Shown here: positions 19,764-28,734 of the stretch, in pieces
Layout of the letters: each line of letters opens with the position of its first letter
How positions within the stretch are numbered: position 1 is the stretch's first letter
Assembly (NCBI RefSeq): GCF_900111565.1
Contig: NZ_FOIK01000001.1
Span: 1,395,309 to 1,459,308 of the forward strand
From: Paenibacillus sp. NFR01
GTDB lineage: Bacteria; Bacillota; Bacilli; Paenibacillales; Paenibacillaceae
Reading direction: 5' to 3'
DNA length: 64,000 nt
The notes under the pieces: model-generated
The model's database searches: none
Told to the model about the DNA's origin: nothing
Seen by the model: only the letters and a program-made list of their open reading frames with translations
Translations under genes and position numbers: made by a program

Positions 19764-19799
19764 AAAGGCTAAATGAAATTTTCCGAAGGATGGATACCG

Positions 19800-20663
19800 A
19801 TGTTTATCGCAAGCGAATGGAAAGATTATGAAGTACTCGATACAGGCGGCGGCGAAAAGCTGGAGCGTTGGGGCGACGTCATTCTGCGCCGTCCGGACCC
19901 GCAGATTATTTGGCCGCTGGCTAACGAATCCGCCAAATGGCGCGACGTGCATGGCCATTACCACCGCAGCTCCTCAGGGGGCGGTCAATGGGAAATGAAG
20001 AAACCGATCCCTGCCGATTGGCAGATCGGCTACGGCAAGCTGAAATTCCAGCTGCGCCCGACCAACTTCAAGCACACCGGCCTGTTCCCCGAACAAGCGG
20101 CCAACTGGAGCTGGATGATGGACAAAATCAAGTCCGCGAACCGTCCGATTTCGGTGCTTAATCTGTTTGCCTATACCGGCGGCGCTACCGTTGCCGCAGC
20201 CAGCGCAGGCGCATCCGTCGTGCATGTCGATGCCGCCAAGGGCATGGTGCAGTGGGCAAAGGAAAACATCCAGCTTTCTGGTCTCGGCGACCGTCCGGTC
20301 CGTTTTATTACGGATGACGTCTTCAAGTTCGTACAACGCGAACAGCGCCGGGGCAGCAAATACGACGCCATCATTATGGACCCCCCTTCGTACGGCAGAG
20401 GTCCGGGCGGCGAAATGTGGAAGCTGGAAACCAACCTTTATCCGTTCCTGGAAAGCTGCATGCAAATCATGAGCGACAAGCCGCTCTTTATGCTCATCAA
20501 TTCGTACACCACCGGCATCTCGCCGACGGTGCTGCGGAACATGCTGTCCATGACGATGGGCGACCGCTACGGCGGCAAGCTGACCTCGGGCGAAATCGGC
20601 CTGCCGGTTACCACTTCCGGCATGACACTGCCTTGCGGCATTCTGGGCCGCTGGGAGGCGTAG
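19800..20663 (+). CDS. Class I SAM-dependent rRNA methyltransferase (RlmI/RlmK-like)
   Basis: Probable m5C or related rRNA methyltransferase. The SAM-binding core reads NLFAYTGGATVAAASAG then VVHVDAAKGMVQWAKEN, and the target motif DPPSYGRGPGGEMWKLE contains the DPPxYG typical of the RlmI/RlmK group. The usual PUA domain is missing; 287 residues is the methyltransferase domain alone. The ATG at 19800 has AAGGATGG about 7 bases upstream; an ATG at 19773 has none. Two bases separate it from the pseudouridine synthase gene. Confidence 0.85.
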   Translation: MFIASEWKDYEVLDTGGGEKLERWGDVILRRPDPQIIWPLANESAKWRDVHGHYHRSSSGGGQWEMKKPIPADWQIGYGKLKFQLRPTNFKHTGLFPEQAANWSWMMDKIKSANRPISVLNLFAYTGGATVAAASAGASVVHVDAAKGMVQWAKENIQLSGLGDRPVRFITDDVFKFVQREQRRGSKYDAIIMDPPSYGRGPGGEMWKLETNLYPFLESCMQIMSDKPLFMLINSYTTGISPTVLRNMLSMTMGDRYGGKLTSGEIGLPVTTSGMTLPCGILGRWEA

Positions 20664-20665
20664 GG

Positions 20666-21415
20666 ATGACTGCGTTTTCCGAAGACAGCCGCGGTCCCGG
20701 CGGCAGCGGCGCCCCTTCCGCATTTCACATTCTATATGAGGACAATCACCTGCTCGGCGTTGTCAAACCGGTGAATATTCCCGTCCAGGAAGACGCCTCG
20801 GGAGATGCCGATCTGCTGACCCTGCTGAAAGAGGATCTGAAGGAACGCTATAACAAGCCGGGCAATGTGTATCTCGGGCTGGTGCATCGGCTGGACCGGC
20901 CCGTCGGCGGAGCAATGCTCTTCGCCAAAACATCGAAGGCTGCTTCCCGGCTCTCGGACAACGTCCGTACCCGCAGCTTCCGCAAGATTTACCTGACGGT
21001 GGTCCACGGCCAACCGCCGGCCGCCGAAGGCCGGCTGGTCGACACGCTGCTGAAGGACAGCAACACCAATACGGTAAAAATCGTCCGTAAAGGCACGCCG
21101 GGCGGCAAAGAAGCCGTGCTGGATTATACGGTTCTCGGCAGCGCAGACGGCTACAGCCTGCTTAAGATCGATCTGCACACCGGACGCTCCCATCAAATCC
21201 GCGTGCAGCTGAGCGGCATTGGCTGCCCGCTGTACGGCGATCAGAAATACGGCGCTGCGGTCAACAAGCCCGGCCAGCAGATTGCGCTTTGGTCGGCACT
21301 GCTCGGCTGCCCGCATCCGGTTACCAAGGAGGATATCGAGCTGGTTTCGCTGCCTCCGGCGGCGTATCCGTGGAACTTATGGACGCAGCAGGTACAGGAG
21401 CGGGCGGTGCGTTAA
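20666..21415 (+). CDS. RluA-family RNA pseudouridine synthase
   Basis: Isomerises specific uridines in RNA to pseudouridine. The catalytic motif VHRLDRPVGGAMLFAKT (active Asp in HRLDR) is near residue 70; LHTGRSHQIRVQLS and PLYGDQKYGA are the other family blocks. There is no S4 domain, so it is the short RluA/RluC-like type at 249 residues. The ATG at 20666 follows GGGAGG at a normal distance and overlaps no other gene. Its target site cannot be told from sequence alone. Confidence 0.9.
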   Translation: MTAFSEDSRGPGGSGAPSAFHILYEDNHLLGVVKPVNIPVQEDASGDADLLTLLKEDLKERYNKPGNVYLGLVHRLDRPVGGAMLFAKTSKAASRLSDNVRTRSFRKIYLTVVHGQPPAAEGRLVDTLLKDSNTNTVKIVRKGTPGGKEAVLDYTVLGSADGYSLLKIDLHTGRSHQIRVQLSGIGCPLYGDQKYGAAVNKPGQQIALWSALLGCPHPVTKEDIELVSLPPAAYPWNLWTQQVQERAVR

Positions 21416-21446
21416 CGCTGTTCGCAGTGGTCTCTCCAACCATAAA

Positions 21447-21486
21447 CGGCATGTTCGGGCACACCGACCCGAAAATGCCGTTTTTC
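21447..21486 (+). terminator. Strong Rho-independent terminator
   Basis: CGGCAT-G-TTCGGG pairs with CCCGAA-A-ATGCCG, followed by TTTTTCTT. It ends the methyltransferase/pseudouridine synthase transcript. Confidence 0.9.
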
Positions 21487-21586
21487 TTCAATCTGCGCAA
21501 ATGGTTGCGTGGAAATCCCCTTGATATTTGCCGCTACTCAGGCGACAATGGGGAAAGATCACATTCCAGGGGAGGATCAGCACAAG

Positions 21587-22369
21587 TTGGATAGCACGAT
21601 CAACACAAGCGCAGCCGCCAGCACGGGTACAGCCGCGCATGAAATCATCGACCTCTGCCTGCTGGCCGGAAAAATCATGCTGCAGAGCGGCGCGGAAACA
21701 TACCGGGTCGAGGACACGATGTCGCGGATGGCGGCAGCGCTCGGATTTCCCGGCGCGCACAGTTATGTCACGCCGACCGTCATTATGTTCACCACCAGCC
21801 GGACCGAGCCGGTAAAGCTGTTCCGCATCGCCGAGCGCACGACGGACCTGGAGAAAGTCTCGGAAGTCAACGATATTTCGCGCCGGTTAAGCGAACGGCA
21901 GATTACGGCTGCGGAGGCCCGCGAACGGTTAAACACGGTGGATGACGCGGCGCATGCCTATCCGCTCTGGCTGCAAATTATAGCAGCCGCGATTACGGGC
22001 GCCTGCTTTACAGTTATGTTTAAGGGAAGCCTGTGGGATGCCGTGCCGGCCCTGCTCGTTTCGGCGCTTGGCTTTGCCGCCGCTACGTATTTGCACCGGC
22101 TGGTGCAGGTCCGCTTTTTCGCCGAATTCACCGCTTCATTTCTGATCGGTTTGACCGCCTTTTTCTCCGTCAAATTCGGCATAGGCAATGAAATGGACAA
22201 AATCATCATCGGCTCCGTCATGCCGCTGGTGCCGGGACTGCTCATTACCAACGCGGTACGCGACTTGATGGCCGGCCATCTCGTATCCGGCTTGTCCAAA
22301 GGCGCCGACGCCTTTTTGACCGCCTTCGCGATCGGCACGGGCATCGGGCTGGTGCTGTCGTTATTTTAA
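21587..22369 (+). CDS. Threonine/serine exporter, ThrE/YjjP N-terminal-type subunit
   Basis: Membrane protein of the ThrE family. The soluble first ~110 residues contain the family motif LLAGKIMLQSGAETYRVEDT; about five membrane helices follow, ending in LVPGLLITNAVRDLMAGH. The N-terminus is uncertain: a TTG at 21587 has AGGGGAGG 11 bases upstream, while an ATG at 21548 has no ribosome binding site. The partner subunit starts 34 bases later, so the transporter is split into YjjP-like and YjjB-like halves. Confidence 0.85.
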   Translation: MDSTINTSAAASTGTAAHEIIDLCLLAGKIMLQSGAETYRVEDTMSRMAAALGFPGAHSYVTPTVIMFTTSRTEPVKLFRIAERTTDLEKVSEVNDISRRLSERQITAAEARERLNTVDDAAHAYPLWLQIIAAAITGACFTVMFKGSLWDAVPALLVSALGFAAATYLHRLVQVRFFAEFTASFLIGLTAFFSVKFGIGNEMDKIIIGSVMPLVPGLLITNAVRDLMAGHLVSGLSKGADAFLTAFAIGTGIGLVLSLF

Positions 22370-22403
22370 ATATGAACCGGCGAAAGAGAGAGGTCCGAAC
22401 ACA

Positions 22404-22829
22404 ATGATTCTGCAACTCATTACAAGCTTTTTCGCCGCTGCGGCATTCTGTATTCTATTCAATGCGCCGAAGCGGACGCTCATCCAATGCGGCATCGCCG
22501 GCATGATCGGCTGGGTATTATATCTGGAGCTCGATGAACGGTGGGACACGATTATTGCCACTTTTGCGGCAACGGTGGTCGTAGGCGTCATCAGTCAGAT
22601 TTTTGCGCGTTCGTTCAAGATGCCCGTCATTATCTTCAGTGTCGGCGGTATTATTCCGCTCGTTCCCGGCGGGCTTGCCTATGACGCCATGCGCAAATTC
22701 GTCGAAAACGACAACAACCAAGGGATTCAGCTCGCGGTTCAGGCCCTGCTTCTGTCCGGCGCAATCGCCGCAGGGCTGGTGCTCAGCGAGGTGCTGGGGC
22801 AGATGTTCCGCAAAAAGGCCGGCCGGTAA
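22404..22829 (+). CDS. Threonine/serine exporter, YjjB/ThrE_2-type subunit
   Basis: Second half of the split exporter. 141 residues with about four membrane helices; FPGGIIPLVPGG-like GGIIPLVPGGLAYDAMR matches the ThrE C-terminal motif, paralogous to LVPGLLITN in the first subunit. AGAGAGG precedes the ATG. Its stop codon lies in the loop of the downstream bidirectional terminator. Confidence 0.87.
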   Translation: MILQLITSFFAAAAFCILFNAPKRTLIQCGIAGMIGWVLYLELDERWDTIIATFAATVVVGVISQIFARSFKMPVIIFSVGGIIPLVPGGLAYDAMRKFVENDNNQGIQLAVQALLLSGAIAAGLVLSEVLGQMFRKKAGR

Positions 22830-22851
22830 CGAATACCGGACGGCCTTTTTT
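22811..22851. terminator. Bidirectional terminator between convergent genes
   Basis: GGCCGGCCGGT pairs with ACCGGACGGCC (one mismatch) around a 7-base loop, with A-tract before and T-tract after. It serves the exporter on plus and the acetyltransferase on minus. Confidence 0.9.
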
Positions 22852-22895
22852 GCTGTACCTGTTAAGAACGGCGGCGATGCTCTCCGGCATGCTGC

Positions 22896-23402
22896 CTATC
22901 CAATTATCTTCTGGAAGCTGGCAATGTCCAGCCAGCGGCCGAACTTGCGGCCGATCTCCCGGAACAACGCGCTTTGCTCATAGCCGCGGCGCGCAAAGAG
23001 CTTGCGGCTGGGCTCATTGTCCGTGCATACAGTGGCAACCAGGGTATGGAAGCCTTGCTTTGCCGCCTGTGCTTCAATAAATGCCAGCGCCTTGCCGCCA
23101 ATGCCTTGACCGCTGAAATCCGGCTTTAAGTAGATGCTGATTTCGCCGGATGTATCGTAAGCCTGTTTGTTTTTATGCTTGGCGATTAGCACATACCCCG
23201 CCATTGCACCGCCTTGCATAATGGCATAAGCGGCAAACCGCGGATCACCGCTCAGCGCGGACTGCCGCATCTCCTCCAGGCTTAGCTCCTCGGTATGAAA
23301 GGACACTGTTGTATTGCGTACATAGTAATTATATATTTCGAGCGTTTCCTTCAGATGCTCTTCCCCTAAGGCCATAAATACCGGCTGTTCTCTCTCCGTC
23401 AT
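22896..23402 (-). CDS. GNAT acetyltransferase, phosphinothricin-acetyltransferase-like
   Basis: Acetyl-CoA-dependent N-acetyltransferase with unknown substrate. 168 residues; ETLEIYNYYVRNTTVSFHTE near the start is characteristic of the PAT/Bar group, and acetyl-CoA loop GQGIGGKALAFIEA is near residue 100, followed by NEPSRKLFARRGYEQ. It follows the antiporter gene by 2 bases on the same strand and is probably co-transcribed; no functional link is evident. Confidence 0.85.
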   Translation of the reverse strand: MTEREQPVFMALGEEHLKETLEIYNYYVRNTTVSFHTEELSLEEMRQSALSGDPRFAAYAIMQGGAMAGYVLIAKHKNKQAYDTSGEISIYLKPDFSGQGIGGKALAFIEAQAAKQGFHTLVATVCTDNEPSRKLFARRGYEQSALFREIGRKFGRWLDIASFQKIIG

Positions 23403-23404
23403 TC

Positions 23405-25429
23405 TTAGTCCTCCCAGATCGATGTCTCCAGCTGATTCACAAACCGGCGCAGCCGGCCGGCGATCCGCAGATTGATGGCGCCGTCCTGATACATCTGCTG
23501 CACTTTATCGCGCTGCTCCTGAATCGCCTTCAGCTTCATTTCCAGCTTCGGATCGGCAATGACGCCGTCGCGGCTCCAGCCTTCCCCCTGGGCCAGCTTC
23601 ATTTCCAGCTGCTCGTATTTCTCGATCACCCGCTGCGCTGCGTCTCGGTTCTCCTCGTTCATACCGCTGCCGACGGCTGATATCGCCGCCTGGCACATGG
23701 CCAGTTTGGCCTGGCGGGCGCTCTCGGCATTCTGTATCGCCTGGCGGCTCTCCGCGGTATCGGATCCCGCGAACAGTCCCGAGAAGACGCGTTTAATTTC
23801 GGACAACGAAAATTTGACCTGCGTATCGAAGCGCGAGCATAACACCGCTTCGGTGTGATCCAGCATTTCTTCCATCTTCACGGCCACCGGCGCAGGAATG
23901 GTTCCCTTCTCCAGCAAACGCCGCAGCTCCGCGCGCTCGGCCTCCAGGCCGCTGAGCCTTGCCGCCACGCCGCGCTTGCGCAGTTCCTCGGCAGCAGGAT
24001 CGGTGTCCGCATTCGGCCGGCACAGCTTGTCGATCTTATCGGTAAATTCCAGCAAAGCAGGTTGGTTGCGCGCTTCCGGATTCTCCAGCATCAGGCCCTT
24101 CAGCATGCTCATGCCCGCATCGATCACGACGGATCGGGCCGCCAGCTCCTTACTGTCGCCCGCCACCAGTTCAGCGGCAGGCTCCTTTTTCCCGGCAAGC
24201 AGCGGCAGGAAGATGCTGGCGATGATGAGCGACAGCAAGATGACGCCGGCGGCCAGCGCAATAATCAAATCCCGTTCGGGAAACGGCGTGCTGTCGCTCA
24301 TCGCTAGCGGAATGGAGAATGCGCCGGCCAGCGTAACCGCGCCGCGAACGCCTGAGATCGAAGTAATCAGCAGCGATTTCACCGGCGCTTTGCGGGATCT
24401 GCCTTTCCAATATTCCCAGTAGGAATAAACGTAGACCCATGCAAAACGCAGAACAATCAGCAATGCGGTAATGGCGAGCACATACCCGAATACCATGAAG
24501 TTATTAAGTGATTCGTCATAATAAATGACTTTGGCTACTTCCGGCACCGAAACCCCGAGAATGAGGAAAACAAGGCCGTTCAAAATAAACAGCAGTACCG
24601 ACCAGGTGCTCGCCGAAACGAGCTGCAGCTTATATTGCGGCGACACCGCCCGGTCCTTCTCGATCGCATACATGATTCCGCCCGCGACGACCGCCAGGAT
24701 GCCGGATACTCCGATCTCTTCGCTCACCAGGTAGATGATGAACGGGGTCAAAATTTGCAGCAGCACATGGACCGTAACGTCTTCCATGCCGAAACGGCGG
24801 ATGAATACGCTGAGCCGGATGAGCAGGAATGAAAGCACCGCCCCCACCAGCAGCCCGCCGGCGGCAATCAGCACAAAGCTAAGTGCGGCTTGGGGCAGCG
24901 AGAACGCGCCGGTGATCGCCGCCGCGATGGCGAACTTGAAGGCGACCAGCCCGGAAGCGTCATTCATCAGCGATTCGCCTTCAAGGATACGATGGATGCT
25001 GCCCGGCAGATGCACCCGCCCGGCCAATGCCCCGACCGCCACCGCGTCGGTCGGCGAGAGAATGGCCGCCAAGGCGAAGGAAGCCGCCAGCGGAATGGAG
25101 GGGATCATCCAGTGGATGGCGTAGCCCGCAACGAATACCGTTGCGAAGACCAGCCCGAGGGCCAGCAGCAGAATCGGGGCACGAAGATTCCACAGCTCGT
25201 CCCGGGGCGTGCGTTTGCCGTCGTTGAACAGAAGCGGCGCAATGAACAGAATAAAAAAGAGCTCCGGTTCAAACTCCAGGTGAATGCCCGTCGGAACCAC
25301 GGCGGCCACGATACCGAGTACGATTTGAATCAGCGGCACCGGTACAAACGGGACAAAGCGGTTTACCACATTGGATACCGCAATCAAGCCCAGCAGCAGC
25401 AACACGGCAAGAAATGTCTCCAAATTCAA
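23405..25429 (-). CDS. CPA1-family Na+/H+ antiporter with long cytosolic tail
   Basis: Monovalent cation/proton antiporter in the cytoplasmic membrane. The first ~415 residues carry about twelve helices, with SPTDAVAVGALAGR and EGESLMNDASGLVAF holding the ion-binding Asp residues of the NhaP group. Residues ~430-674 are a charged, largely helical cytosolic domain (QQMYQDGAINLRIAGRLRRF at the end). 674 residues matches long NhaP/YvgP-like members. The start is TTG with GGGAG close upstream. It lies after a terminator that isolates it from the second antiporter. Confidence 0.9.
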   Translation of the reverse strand: MNLETFLAVLLLLGLIAVSNVVNRFVPFVPVPLIQIVLGIVAAVVPTGIHLEFEPELFFILFIAPLLFNDGKRTPRDELWNLRAPILLLALGLVFATVFVAGYAIHWMIPSIPLAASFALAAILSPTDAVAVGALAGRVHLPGSIHRILEGESLMNDASGLVAFKFAIAAAITGAFSLPQAALSFVLIAAGGLLVGAVLSFLLIRLSVFIRRFGMEDVTVHVLLQILTPFIIYLVSEEIGVSGILAVVAGGIMYAIEKDRAVSPQYKLQLVSASTWSVLLFILNGLVFLILGVSVPEVAKVIYYDESLNNFMVFGYVLAITALLIVLRFAWVYVYSYWEYWKGRSRKAPVKSLLITSISGVRGAVTLAGAFSIPLAMSDSTPFPERDLIIALAAGVILLSLIIASIFLPLLAGKKEPAAELVAGDSKELAARSVVIDAGMSMLKGLMLENPEARNQPALLEFTDKIDKLCRPNADTDPAAEELRKRGVAARLSGLEAERAELRRLLEKGTIPAPVAVKMEEMLDHTEAVLCSRFDTQVKFSLSEIKRVFSGLFAGSDTAESRQAIQNAESARQAKLAMCQAAISAVGSGMNEENRDAAQRVIEKYEQLEMKLAQGEGWSRDGVIADPKLEMKLKAIQEQRDKVQQMYQDGAINLRIAGRLRRFVNQLETSIWED

Positions 25430-25483
25430 TCAACTCCCGTTTGCAATTGTATTCTTTATTATAGCTCACAATGGTAAACGGGC

Positions 25484-25527
25484 AAAACACAAAGACAGCA
25501 GAAGATCCTTCTTCTGCTGTCTTTGTG
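25484..25527 (-). terminator. Rho-independent terminator between the two antiporter genes
   Basis: A perfect 17-bp stem (25488-25504 with 25511-25527) with a 6-base loop, followed on the minus strand by GTGTTTTG. Confidence 0.9.
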
Positions 25528-25550
25528 GAGGCTGCTCGGGATTTCTCCGA

Positions 25551-26795
25551 TCAGACGGCATCGTCTATGCGCTGACTTTTTCGCTGCGTGCCACCAAGCC
25601 CCAGCTTCAAAACCAGCCACTTGATGGTCAATCCTTGAACCAGCAGTGAAAACACCACTACGCTGAACGTGAGAACCAAAATCGTTTCCCGGCCATCAAA
25701 TGAAGCCGGCAAGCTTAAAGCTAACGCGATGGAGAGACTTCCCTTTAGCCCGCCCCAGTTCAATACCAGCTTCCAGCTGGAGGGAAACCCGCGCAGAAAC
25801 GACACACTCGTATAAAGCGCCAGGGTCCGCCCTGCCAAGACTATGGCAACCGCCCCGGCAATCACCGGCCATTTATCCGTAAAATCGATGTTTTTGATTT
25901 CAAGTCCGATCATCAGGAAAATCAATGAGTTCGCGATTAGCGTAACCACATCCCAGAAGGAATTGATATTGGTTTGCGTGGTTTCGGACATGCCGATTTT
26001 CGAACCGTAGCTGCCAAAAATGAGACCGCTGACCACCACCGCGATGACACCCGAAACATGAAAATGCTCGGCAATAAAATAACTTCCAAAGAACAGCAGC
26101 ATGGAGAATCCGATTTCCAGCGGGTAATCATCATACAACCGAATAATCTGCGAGAACAAATAGCCGAGGACAGCGCCGATGGCCATGCCGCCTAACGAAA
26201 ATTTCAGGAATAATCCGATTCCGCTGCCGATACCGGCCAAACCCATATCCATGTAAGTCAACAGATAGACGGAAGAAATCTGAAACAGGACAACCGCGAC
26301 CCCATCATTGAACAATGATTCTCCCTCAATAATGGTTACAACGGATTTGGGTACTCCCAGCGATTTGAAAATGGAGATTACGCTGATCGGGTCGGTTGCA
26401 CTCATCAACGACGCAAAGGTAAACGCAACTACAAGTGGAAGGCCCAAGAAGAAATAAGATCCCGCAGCAACGGCAAAAAAAGAAAGCAGGGTTCCGCCGA
26501 AGGCCAGCGCGAGGACCGGCTTCCCTTGTTCCCTTAGGTGGGAAAAAGGAAGCTTCAGCGTAGCATCTCCCAGCAAGATCGGCAGGAATAATGAAATGAC
26601 GATGGCCTGAAATACATGCGATTGGGTAATGAAGGCCTCGGCCTCATCCAAAAAGGGAATATGACTGATTCCCAGCAAAATCCCAACGAAGACAAGCGCA
26701 ATGGAGTAAGGCTGATTCAGCTTCTTGGCAATGGCAATGATAAACATGGAAACGGCTAACAGAATAAGCAATTGAATAAACGTCTCATTAAACAT
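25551..26795 (-). CDS. CPA1-family Na+/H+ antiporter (short form)
   Basis: 414 residues, all membrane domain, about twelve helices. SATDPISVISIFKSLGV and EGESLFNDGVAVVLF carry the CPA1 ion-site Asp residues. It shares family but not sequence detail with the 674-residue antiporter downstream and lacks its cytosolic tail. GGGAGGGG ahead of the ATG is strong. It is preceded by a roughly 140-nt leader with a hairpin and an 18-codon uORF ending 3 bases before this ATG. Confidence 0.9.
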   Translation of the reverse strand: MFNETFIQLLILLAVSMFIIAIAKKLNQPYSIALVFVGILLGISHIPFLDEAEAFITQSHVFQAIVISLFLPILLGDATLKLPFSHLREQGKPVLALAFGGTLLSFFAVAAGSYFFLGLPLVVAFTFASLMSATDPISVISIFKSLGVPKSVVTIIEGESLFNDGVAVVLFQISSVYLLTYMDMGLAGIGSGIGLFLKFSLGGMAIGAVLGYLFSQIIRLYDDYPLEIGFSMLLFFGSYFIAEHFHVSGVIAVVVSGLIFGSYGSKIGMSETTQTNINSFWDVVTLIANSLIFLMIGLEIKNIDFTDKWPVIAGAVAIVLAGRTLALYTSVSFLRGFPSSWKLVLNWGGLKGSLSIALALSLPASFDGRETILVLTFSVVVFSLLVQGLTIKWLVLKLGLGGTQRKSQRIDDAV

Positions 26796-26798
26796 CCT

Positions 26799-26855
26799 CT
26801 ACCCCTCCCTCGATTCAAGGCAAACCGCGTATATCCTGGCCGCTTCGAGCTCCAT
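26799..26855 (-). CDS. Possible 18-codon leader ORF before the antiporter
   Basis: MELEAARIYAVCLESREG, starting at an ATG with GGAGAAG 11 bases upstream. Its stop codon ends 3 bases before the antiporter ATG, and the last codons contain the antiporter ribosome binding site. Translation of the uORF would thus control access to that site. It is short and could be chance. Confidence 0.35.
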   Translation of the reverse strand: MELEAARIYAVCLESREG

Positions 26856-26883
26856 GGTATGTATTACTTCTCCAGCAAAAATG

Positions 26884-26911
26884 CAGAAAGAGCCCGCAAA
26901 TTGGCAGGCTC
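26884..26911 (-). terminator. Attenuator-like hairpin in the antiporter leader
   Basis: GAGCCTGC pairs with GCGGGCTC (one G-U) around CAATTT, followed by TTTCTGCATTTTT. It lies ~30 bases into the predicted transcript and ~90 bases before the antiporter start, where it could act as a conditional terminator. Confidence 0.5.
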
Positions 26912-26942
26912 CTCCGGAAAAGCAGTATTTATTGGTAATCTC

Positions 26943-26971
26943 AGTATACATGTACCTATTGCAATTTGTAA
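26943..26971 (-). promoter_or_regulatory. SigA promoter for the antiporter leader
   Basis: TTACAA, 17 bases, TATACT on the minus strand. The transcript would start near 26936, leaving a leader of about 140 nt. Confidence 0.65.
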
Positions 26972-27044
26972 ACCTTAATCCGGGTTCCGCCGATCCGTAA
27001 AATCTTTCCGTTAGTCTAACCTTCGGCGGCATTTCTTATTCCGC

Positions 27045-27680
27045 TTACGATTCCGAAACGACGGTAAAACGTTCGCCGATATGCTGCGGATGCTCGATCT
27101 CATCCACGATGGCAATGGCATAATCGGCGTAGCTGACATAGCTTTCGCCTTTGGAGTTCACCAGCAGCCGGTCCTTGCCTTTCTCATATGTCCCCTTGCG
27201 CTCGCCCACGGCAAAGTTGGCCGACGGGCTGACAAAGGTCCACTTCAGGCCTTCCGTACCGCGAAGAATCTCCAGGTTTTTGCCTTGGTTGAGTGCCGTA
27301 GGCTTGACGAAGTCAGGAAAGTCGGGGGTATCGACCACGCGCAGCGTTTCGGCCTCGTCTACATACAGGCTGCCTGCGCCGCCGACCACGATCAGGCGCG
27401 TCTGCGGCACACCGCGCAGCGCTTCGATCAGCACGTTGCCGGCTTCGACATGCTGATGCTCCTGGCCGAAAGGCGCGCCGAAGGCGTTAACCACAACATC
27501 GTATTTTTGCAGGTCGTCCGCATTCAATGCAAAAATATCTTTTTCAACAACTGCGGCTCCCATACCCTCCACCTTCGACGCATCGCGTACGATCGCTGTT
27601 ACCTGATGGCCTCTGCTTAGCGCTTCCTTGACGATTTCGCTGCCTGCCTTGCCGCTTGCTCCAATGACTGCAATATTCAT
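27045..27680 (-). CDS. NAD(P)H-binding atypical SDR, YwnB-like
   Basis: Predicted NAD(P)-dependent reductase or dehydratase-like protein. MNIAVIGASGKAGSEIVKEA is the GxxGxxG nucleotide-binding N-terminus; RLIVVGGAGSLYV and TFVSPSANFAVGERKG are typical of YwnB/BVR-B-like proteins. 211 residues is normal. In B. subtilis ywnB sits beside ywnA, an Rrf2 regulator; here a YwnA-like gene lies 1.3 kb upstream, and an operator like that in front of it precedes the glycosyltransferase-ywnB pair. Confidence 0.87.
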   Translation of the reverse strand: MNIAVIGASGKAGSEIVKEALSRGHQVTAIVRDASKVEGMGAAVVEKDIFALNADDLQKYDVVVNAFGAPFGQEHQHVEAGNVLIEALRGVPQTRLIVVGGAGSLYVDEAETLRVVDTPDFPDFVKPTALNQGKNLEILRGTEGLKWTFVSPSANFAVGERKGTYEKGKDRLLVNSKGESYVSYADYAIAIVDEIEHPQHIGERFTVVSES

Positions 27681-27709
27681 GAGATTTGCCTCCTGTTATT
27701 GTCGCCGGC

Positions 27710-28576
27710 TTAAGCCAGCTTCATGTTTACAATTTCCTCGATAATGGCCCGGTCCACCTCAAGATCGAACTTGCGCGCCCAGAAGCAGCCTACCCCCTGC
27801 TCCTGAATCCGACTGTAATCCTCAAACCGCAGCGTGCGCGGATATTCCGGCCCCGTATCCCAATCTGTGTACCGCTTCACCTCATTAACCACATGCTCCC
27901 GGTAGGGACTGTTCATAATGATGCTGTGAAAAAAAATCTCGTCGCCGCAAAACGAGTTCCGGAAATGCTTGACGTACCCCGGAGATGTCCGCACATACTC
28001 AAGGATATACGCCATGCAGGCTCCGGTGAGACTCATCCAGTTGGAGCCTTTGTACAGCTCGCCGGGCAGATGCTTCAGGCTCCTCTGCAGGAAGGGGACC
28101 GACATCACCAGATTCATGTAGCGGTTGCGGATCTCTGCCGTCCGCAGCGATCGCGAGACCAGAAATTTCGGATAATACACGGATACTCTGTACATGCAGC
28201 CCCACATCTCCTTGTCATTCGGAAGACGCACGTACTTGAGATATTGTTGCCCCTCGTTGGCCTTAAAAAACTCCGCAATCGCCGTGTTCGAAACCAGCGG
28301 CAAATCCTGTCCGCTAAGAATATGGACATAGTTATAATTCCCATGCTCCGCAACAAGCTCAAAGCATTTGAGGATGCATTCGATCTGGGTGTAATGTCCC
28401 CAGCTTACTTCTGAAGGCCGGCGCACGAAATGCACGTCCTCGCGATGGACAATTTGCGCTTCGATGCCGCTTTTTTTATCCACATGCAGAAAAAACTCCA
28501 CATGCTTATCGGTCAAGTCATCGATCAGAAGATTGATCTGCTCCGGGTTTTTGTGACACAGAATGACATATGCCAT
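27710..28576 (-). CDS. Core-2/I-branching-type glycosyltransferase (GT14, Branch family)
   Basis: Predicted beta-1,6-N-acetylglucosaminyltransferase-like enzyme. MAYVILCHKNPEQINLLI opens the domain; FLHVDKKS, YVHILSGQDLPLVSN and GSNWMSLTGACMAYIL are hallmark GT14 blocks, and GDEIFFHSIIMNS holds the catalytic-loop acidic pair. The ATG at 28576 has AGGAATT upstream and gives 288 residues. No signal peptide or membrane segment is seen, so it should act in the cytosol. It is followed 30 bases later by the YwnB-like gene. Confidence 0.87.
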   Translation of the reverse strand: MAYVILCHKNPEQINLLIDDLTDKHVEFFLHVDKKSGIEAQIVHREDVHFVRRPSEVSWGHYTQIECILKCFELVAEHGNYNYVHILSGQDLPLVSNTAIAEFFKANEGQQYLKYVRLPNDKEMWGCMYRVSVYYPKFLVSRSLRTAEIRNRYMNLVMSVPFLQRSLKHLPGELYKGSNWMSLTGACMAYILEYVRTSPGYVKHFRNSFCGDEIFFHSIIMNSPYREHVVNEVKRYTDWDTGPEYPRTLRFEDYSRIQEQGVGCFWARKFDLEVDRAIIEEIVNMKLA

Positions 28577-28622
28577 TTTGAATTCCTGCAAAAGTTTCAC
28601 CCTTCCGCTATATTTTTCCATT

Positions 28623-28651
28623 AGTATAGCGAATTTGGCGGAGCCGGACAA
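28623..28651 (-). promoter_or_regulatory. Second, proximal promoter for the glycosyltransferase gene
   Basis: TTGTCC, 17 bases, TATACT on the minus strand, 47 bases before the start codon. The sequence CGCTATACTAAT also appears, nearly identical, at the distal promoter. Confidence 0.45.
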
Positions 28652-28704
28652 GAAACGGTCACAAACCGCGGAAGTTTGTCTTCAGAATGATGATAGACTT
28701 CACT

Positions 28705-28723
28705 TGTAACAATATCTGTTACA
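28705..28723. promoter_or_regulatory. 19-bp palindromic operator, Rrf2 candidate
   Basis: TGTAACAATATCTGTTACA: perfect 7-bp arms around 5 bases. It starts about 12 bases past the distal -10 box, where a bound protein would block transcription. A closely similar 19-bp site overlaps the -10 of the Rrf2 gene. Confidence 0.65.
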
Positions 28724-28734
28724 GGTTTGAAATT

